From contig JABBNZ010000008.1 of the NCBI GenBank assembly GCA_019352035.1, positions 1 through 55,321 of the forward strand: a stretch of DNA of 55,321 bases, written 5' to 3'. This DNA is from Pseudomonadota bacterium (GTDB taxonomy: Bacteria; Pseudomonadota; Gammaproteobacteria; Steroidobacterales; Steroidobacteraceae). Positions 51,287-55,321 of this stretch are shown here, in pieces (within the stretch, counting starts at the first letter, position 1; the number at the start of each line of letters is the position of its first letter). The notes beneath the pieces are model-generated. The model worked only from the letters and a program-made list of their open reading frames with translations, was not told the DNA's origin and made no database searches. The position numbers and the translations under genes were made by a program.

Positions 51287-53431
51287 ATGTTCAAGACCTT
51301 CCGCCGTCCCCTCGGATGGCTCGCCCTCAGTATTCTCTCGGTTCTCGTGCTCGCCGCCATGGACGCGGCCTGGCGCGCCCCGGCCAGGGCCGCCTCGATT
51401 TTGCCCGCCGGGGCGCTCGCCCCGACGGATCAACAGCGCTCGATCGCGCGCAAGGTCAGCCGGATCCTCGAGGAGACGCAGTACAGCCGCACTCCCCTCA
51501 ACGACGCCTTCTCCCAGCAGGTGTTCCGGCACTACCTGGAATTCCTCGACCCGGAGCACTGCTACTTCCTCGCGAGCGACGTGCAGGAGTTCTCCGTCTA
51601 CCAGGATAAATTCGATCACATGATCCATACCGGGAACATCGATCCCGGATTCCTCATCTTCGCCCGGTTCAAGGCGCGCAACCGGCAGTGGATGGACTAT
51701 GCGATCAGCCTGCTGAAGACCCAGCCGGACTTCAACACCGGTGAGACCTACGATTACGACCGCGACCACGCGCCGTGGCCCGCCAACCAGGCGGCCATGG
51801 AGCAGCTCTGGAAGAAGCGCGTCAAGTACGACGCCCTGTCGCTGATGCTCGCCGGCAAGACCTGGCCCCAGACCGCCACCATCCTGCGCAAGCGCTATCA
51901 GAACTTCATCAAGAGCGTCAATCAGCTCGCCTCGAGCGATGTATTCGAGGGCCTGATGAACGCCTACGCGCGAACCTACGACCCCCACACGACGTACTTC
52001 TCGCCGCTCAATTCCGAGGAGTACCGCATCCAGATGAGCCTCAATTACCAGGGAATCGGCGCATCGCTGCAGCTCATCGACAATTACGTCACGGTGATGA
52101 ACGTCATTCCGGGAGGCCCCGCGGCCGTCGCCGGCACCTTGAAGCCGAAGGACCGCATCACCGCCGTCGGCCAGGGCCCCAACGGAGCTTTGACGGATGT
52201 CGTGGGATGGCGCCTCGACGATGTGGTGCAGCTCATCCGCGGCAAGGCAGGCACCACGGTACGGCTGCAGGTGCTGCCCCCGGGCGCGGCGCCCGGCTCG
52301 AAGGAGAAGGTGCTGGATTTCGTCCGCAACAAGGTGACGCTCAAGGCGCAGGAAGCGCAGAGCAAGCTGAAGACCGTGACCGAGCAGGGCCGCACCTACA
52401 GGATCGGCGTCATCACGGTGCCGAGCTTCTACGAGGACATCGCCGCCGAGAACCGCGGCGATCCCAACTACCGCAGCACCACGCGCGATGTCCTGCGCCT
52501 CCTCGAGAAGCTCGAGACCCAGCACATCGACGGACTGGTGCTCGACCTGCGCGACAACGGCGGCGGCTACCTGCCCGAGGCGACCGCTCTCACCGGCCTG
52601 TTCATCAAGCATGGGCCGGTCGTGCAGCTGCGCGACCGCGGCGGGCATATCGAGGTGCTGGACGATCCGGAGCAGGCCCCGGCCTACACCGGTCCGCTCG
52701 CCGTGCTGGTCAACCGCTACAGCGCCTCGGCCTCGGAGATCTTCGCCGGGGCGATCCAGGATTACCACCGCGGCCTCATCATCGGCCAGAACACCTTCGG
52801 CAAAGGCACGGTCCAGAACCTCGTGCCGCTCGACCGCTGGAGCAACAAGCCGATCGAGGGCCAGCTCACGGTGACCATCGGCAAGTTCTACCGCATCACG
52901 GGCCAGAGCACGCAACATCGAGGGGTGATTCCCAACGTGGCGCTGCCCTCGCCCATCAACCCGAAGGTCATCGGCGAGGCCGACCTGCCGGACTCGCTCC
53001 CGTACGACCGGATCTCGGGCGTGCCTTTCAAGACGAGCACGGGCCTCTCGGAGGCGCCCTCGATCGCCAAGCTCAACGCCAACGAGGTGGCGCGCGCGAG
53101 CCACGATCCGAACTATCAATGGCTGGTCTCGGACATCCACGCGATCGACGCCATACGGGCGCAGCACTCGATATCCCTGAACCTCGCCCGGCGGCGCGCC
53201 GAGCGCACCCGCGAGGACAAGATGCTGCTCTCGATCGACAACAAGCGCCGGGCCGCGCTCGGCTTGAAGCCGCTGACGAAAGTCGATCAGATCGACAGCA
53301 AGAAGGATGACGACAAGATTCCGGACGTGATCCTGGATCAGGCGGTCGACATCACCGCCGACATGATCGCGCTCGAGCACTCGCATCTTCCCCTGGAGAA
53401 GACCGCGAGCACGGGAGCGGGTGGCTCGTGA
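51287..53431 (+). CDS. prc: Tail-specific protease Prc (S41 family)
   Basis: 714-residue periplasmic protease that processes C-terminal tails of envelope proteins. A signal anchor (about residues 10-27) is followed by an N-terminal helical domain, a PDZ domain (about 245-335; SLNYQGIGASL, NVIPGGPAAVAG), and the S41 core with LDLRDNGGGYLPEA. The catalytic dyad is Ser481 (NRYSASASEIFAG) and Lys506 (FGKGTVQ), with the same 25-residue spacing as in E. coli Prc. The C-terminal DUF3340 region is present. ATG at 51287. Confidence 0.97.
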   Translation: MFKTFRRPLGWLALSILSVLVLAAMDAAWRAPARAASILPAGALAPTDQQRSIARKVSRILEETQYSRTPLNDAFSQQVFRHYLEFLDPEHCYFLASDVQEFSVYQDKFDHMIHTGNIDPGFLIFARFKARNRQWMDYAISLLKTQPDFNTGETYDYDRDHAPWPANQAAMEQLWKKRVKYDALSLMLAGKTWPQTATILRKRYQNFIKSVNQLASSDVFEGLMNAYARTYDPHTTYFSPLNSEEYRIQMSLNYQGIGASLQLIDNYVTVMNVIPGGPAAVAGTLKPKDRITAVGQGPNGALTDVVGWRLDDVVQLIRGKAGTTVRLQVLPPGAAPGSKEKVLDFVRNKVTLKAQEAQSKLKTVTEQGRTYRIGVITVPSFYEDIAAENRGDPNYRSTTRDVLRLLEKLETQHIDGLVLDLRDNGGGYLPEATALTGLFIKHGPVVQLRDRGGHIEVLDDPEQAPAYTGPLAVLVNRYSASASEIFAGAIQDYHRGLIIGQNTFGKGTVQNLVPLDRWSNKPIEGQLTVTIGKFYRITGQSTQHRGVIPNVALPSPINPKVIGEADLPDSLPYDRISGVPFKTSTGLSEAPSIAKLNANEVARASHDPNYQWLVSDIHAIDAIRAQHSISLNLARRRAERTREDKMLLSIDNKRRAALGLKPLTKVDQIDSKKDDDKIPDVILDQAVDITADMIALEHSHLPLEKTASTGAGGS

Positions 53432-53438
53432 CCCGCGG

Positions 53439-54497
53439 CTAACGCAGCAGGACGCTGTAGAGGTCCCAGGTGTCCTCTGCCAGGACGTTGGGCATGCGGG
53501 CAGCCGCGAGGCCGCCCGGCGTGCCTGTGAGCGCATCCTCCTCGGAGAAGGCCAGCGACTCCGCCGTCGGCGCCGCATCCATCGAGGCGCGATAGCGGGC
53601 TACCTGCTTGAGGCGGTCGGATCGCTGCCTGACTTCCTGAGTCAGATTGGCGCGCCCGCGCAGCAGCCCGTCCGCGACATCGATCTGCCTCATGAGGGCC
53701 TCGCACTCCTCGCGTGAGCCGTATTCGTCCGTGACCTCGCGATGGCGCGTGGCCTCCCGCGCCATCGCGACGAGCTGGGTGCGGGCGAGCCGCAGGCACA
53801 GCACCTCCGCGTAGGCGACCGCGGCGGTGTTGATGGCCCGGCGCGCATCGAGCGACAGACCTGGGAACTCGGGCATCGGCTCGCGGGCGATTTCCTCCAC
53901 GGCCTCACGCGCGGCGGTCAACGAGAGGTCCACGGTCGCCGCGGCTGCGCGCGTGCGCGCGATCGTCTGCTCCAGGGCGCGGCGCTTGAAGTAATGCCAG
54001 AAGCGCTCAAGACGCGCGCGCCTGGCCTCGAGATCGGCAAGTCGCGCCGCCTCCTGCGCCGCCAGCCGCTGCGCATCGCGCAGGCGCTGCTCGGCCGCCT
54101 GCCGCTTCGCGAACTGGCGCCGGTTGTGCTCGAGGAGATGTTGGCGGCGCTCACGCTCTTCCTGCTGGGCGGCGAGTTCCGCCACGAAGCGCTGGAGGAG
54201 CTCCCGGCCGGTCTGCCAGAGCCTGCGCAGCTGGTAGAACGCGAGGGCCGGGAAGGCCGTCTCGGTGACGCCGAGCCGCGTCTCGAGCGCGCTCAGCATC
54301 TCCTGCACCCGCTGGGTGGCGCCTTCCTGCTGCTTGATGCGGTCCTTCAGCCGGTAGATCTCTTCCTGCAGCTCGCCATAGGCCTTCTTCAGCTCCGCAC
54401 GATTGCGGAACAGTGCGAGCACGCGCCGGTCTTCGTCCGGAGTCTCCTCACGGCGAAAATTGAGTTTCAGGAATCCGAGCTGTCGAAGCGCCATCAT
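53439..54497 (-). CDS. Coiled-coil protein of unknown function
   Basis: 352 residues from ATG 54497 (54494 is an alternative). Residues about 35-240 are strongly helical with heptads, including AELKKAYGELQEEIYRLKDR and two Arg/Glu/Gln-rich helices, as in a coiled coil. There is no signal peptide or membrane helix. The C-terminal third is mixed. I do not recognise a family. It follows yqiB by 28 nt on the same strand and is convergent with prc, so it probably shares a transcript with yqiB. Confidence 0.75.
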   Translation of the reverse strand: MMALRQLGFLKLNFRREETPDEDRRVLALFRNRAELKKAYGELQEEIYRLKDRIKQQEGATQRVQEMLSALETRLGVTETAFPALAFYQLRRLWQTGRELLQRFVAELAAQQEERERRQHLLEHNRRQFAKRQAAEQRLRDAQRLAAQEAARLADLEARRARLERFWHYFKRRALEQTIARTRAAAATVDLSLTAAREAVEEIAREPMPEFPGLSLDARRAINTAAVAYAEVLCLRLARTQLVAMAREATRHREVTDEYGSREECEALMRQIDVADGLLRGRANLTQEVRQRSDRLKQVARYRASMDAAPTAESLAFSEEDALTGTPGGLAAARMPNVLAEDTWDLYSVLLR

Positions 54498-54525
54498 GAG
54501 ACGAACGGCGGCGGGCCGCCGATTC

Positions 54526-55002
54526 TCAATCGGCGACGGTGACCCTGGTGGCCGTTGAGAAGCGATGCCCACGCTCCGCGCAGTATTCCAGCCACTTATT
54601 TAACATCATGTTGCGCGCCCAGCGCTGATCCAGTTCACGCTCCGCGGCCATTCGTAGCGCCTTGAGAACCGGTTGGCCGTGGCCGGCGGCCCAATCCTGC
54701 GCCTCGACCAGGTGCGCATCGTGGTAGATGCACAGCCGCATATCAGGGTAGGCGACCGCGCCGGCGGCCTCGGGCAAGACGTAGGTGAGATTCGCGGTGG
54801 TGGTATAGGGCGAGCGGCCCGTCACGGTGAGAAGGAGGTCACAATCGCCGGCCACCTGCGAGCGGTGGCCGCCCTCCAGGCGGCACAGCCCCCCCGCCAG
54901 CCAGCCGAGGCGGATGAAATTGCTCTCGTACAGGCTCATCAGCGCGACGAAGCTGCGGGGCCGCGCACGCCAGGAGACTCGTGTCAGGGTGTCATCGAGC
55001 AT
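54526..55002 (-). CDS. yqiB: DUF1249 (YqiB-like) protein
   Basis: 158 residues resembling E. coli YqiB (DUF1249): SLYESNFIRLGWL at the start, SPYTTTANLTYVLP in the middle, MRLCIYHDAHLVEA, and LNKWLEYCAERGH at the end. Function is unknown. ATG at 55002 is supported because the -10 element ends 8 nt before it and no Shine-Dalgarno sequence is present, so the message appears leaderless. The upstream part of the longer frame is repeat copy E. The coiled-coil gene follows. Confidence 0.9.
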   Translation of the reverse strand: MLDDTLTRVSWRARPRSFVALMSLYESNFIRLGWLAGGLCRLEGGHRSQVAGDCDLLLTVTGRSPYTTTANLTYVLPEAAGAVAYPDMRLCIYHDAHLVEAQDWAAGHGQPVLKALRMAAERELDQRWARNMMLNKWLEYCAERGHRFSTATRVTVAD

Positions 55003-55009
55003 CGCCCCG

Positions 55010-55037
55010 ACTATAACGTACGTCGGTGGCACTGCAA
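55010..55037 (-). promoter_or_regulatory. sigma70 promoter of yqiB, leaderless
   Basis: On the minus strand -35 TTGCAG (55037-55032), a 16-nt spacer, and -10 TATAGT (55015-55010). The expected transcription start (about 55003) falls at the yqiB ATG (55002). The sequence between, CGGGGCG, is not a ribosome site. Confidence 0.6.
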
Positions 55038-55063
55038 GCCGTGCAGGCGTGGAATTTTTTACT

Positions 55064-55162
55064 GGCTCAAAGACGCCTGCGGCGCAGTGAGCGGCCAGCC
55101 CGGTTACTCCGCCGGCCCCGCGGGCCAAAGGCGGCTTTGGCCCGCTGAGTGACTTGCTTTCG
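55064..55162 (-). repeat. Family 1 intergenic repeat, copy E (ppsR-yqiB gap)
   Basis: On the minus strand: head CGAAAGCAAGTCACTCAGCG (55162-55143), hairpin GGGCCAAA/TTTGGCCC (8 bp) with loop GCCGCC (plus-strand 55121-55142), then GGGCTGGCCGCTCA (55100-55087), GCGCCGCAGGCG and the tail TGAGCC (55069-55064). The GCCGCC loop is shared with copy B, while the stem bases differ on both sides. It fills most of the gap between ppsR and yqiB. Confidence 0.75.
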
Positions 55163-55193
55163 CCGAGCACGGAACTTGCACGTCTTACGTTGC

Positions 55194-55321
55194 TCAGGGC
55201 CGCAGCCGCCGCTCGATGCCCGTGGTGTTGAGAATGCGGCTGGCGATCTCCTCGATCGAGCACTCCGTGGTATCCAGCGCCGGGATGCGCAGTCGGGCGA
55301 CCAGCGCCTCGGTGGCGCGCA
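55194..55321 (-). CDS. ppsR: PpsR (PEP synthetase regulatory protein), C-terminal fragment
   Basis: The right edge cuts this gene; 41 C-terminal codons plus stop (TGA at 55196-55194) are present: VARLRIPALDTTECSIEEIA, then SRILNTTGIERRLRP. This matches the end of the DUF299 kinase/pyrophosphorylase family that switches phosphoenolpyruvate synthase on and off by ADP-dependent phosphorylation. The catalytic P-loop lies outside the window. The identification rests on the short tail, so it is fairly but not fully sure. Confidence 0.75.
   Translation of the reverse strand, partial: RATEALVARLRIPALDTTECSIEEIASRILNTTGIERRLRP

Overview
The window is a high-GC, densely packed stretch of conserved bacterial chromosome. 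Three gene neighbourhoods point to a gammaproteobacterium: rlmE-ftsH-folP-glmM-tpiA-secG-tRNA(Leu)-nuoA..N, hrcA-grpE-dnaK-dnaJ-dapB-carA-carB-greA, and smpB/ratA/rnfH beside a tmRNA with tag ANDDNYALAA. BamE, YqiB (DUF1249) and PpsR agree with this. HrcA, an unfused NuoC and NuoD, and homogentisate catabolism suggest a lineage near Xanthomonadales/Nevskiales rather than the enterics; that placement is inference. No plasmid, phage or CRISPR genes were seen.

Layout. 1-317: truncated gene for a secreted His-Phe repeat protein, running off the left edge. 382-3868 (minus): MarR regulator, small tail-anchored protein, P-type cation ATPase. 4048-6721 (plus): divergent hmgA-fahA for tyrosine/homogentisate breakdown. 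6735-8141: soluble chemoreceptor with an inverted domain order. 8234-29549 (minus): complex I (nuoN to nuoA), tRNA-Leu(GAG), secG, tpiA, glmM, folP, ftsH, rlmE. 29577: yhbY, divergent from rlmE. 29908-41201 (minus): hrcA-grpE-dnaK-dnaJ heat-shock genes, then dapB, carAB and greA. 41288-44831: nadK and recN, convergent fur, then bamE. 44994-46279: rnfH and ratA, divergent from smpB. 46309-47193: DUF481 outer-membrane protein. 47385-47737: tmRNA with a terminator. 47996-53431: a UdgX-type uracil-DNA glycosylase, a carbamoylputrescine-amidase-like enzyme, a Gfo/Idh oxidoreductase, a small membrane protein and the Prc protease. 53439-55321: a coiled-coil protein, YqiB and the C-terminus of PpsR.

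The most unusual content lies between the genes. Two families of structured intergenic repeats recur. Family 1 (copies A-F) has a head like CGAAAGCAAGTSANTSAGCG, an inner CGGCCGC block and a tail GGGCTGGCCGCTCA...TGAGCC, with self-complementary segments whose sequence differs between copies. Family 2 (copies G1 and G2, about 110 bp) has four successive hairpins, three of which show compensatory stem changes. Family 1 copies have entered functional parts of genes: one supplies the ribosome site, start codon and N-terminus of tpiA, one supplies the C-terminus and stop of the amidase gene, and one lies inside a predicted leader of about 240 nt of carAB.

Several essential genes (ftsH, folP, glmM, nuoE) appear to start with TTG. 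Most long ORFs antisense to these genes are high-GC artefacts and are left out.
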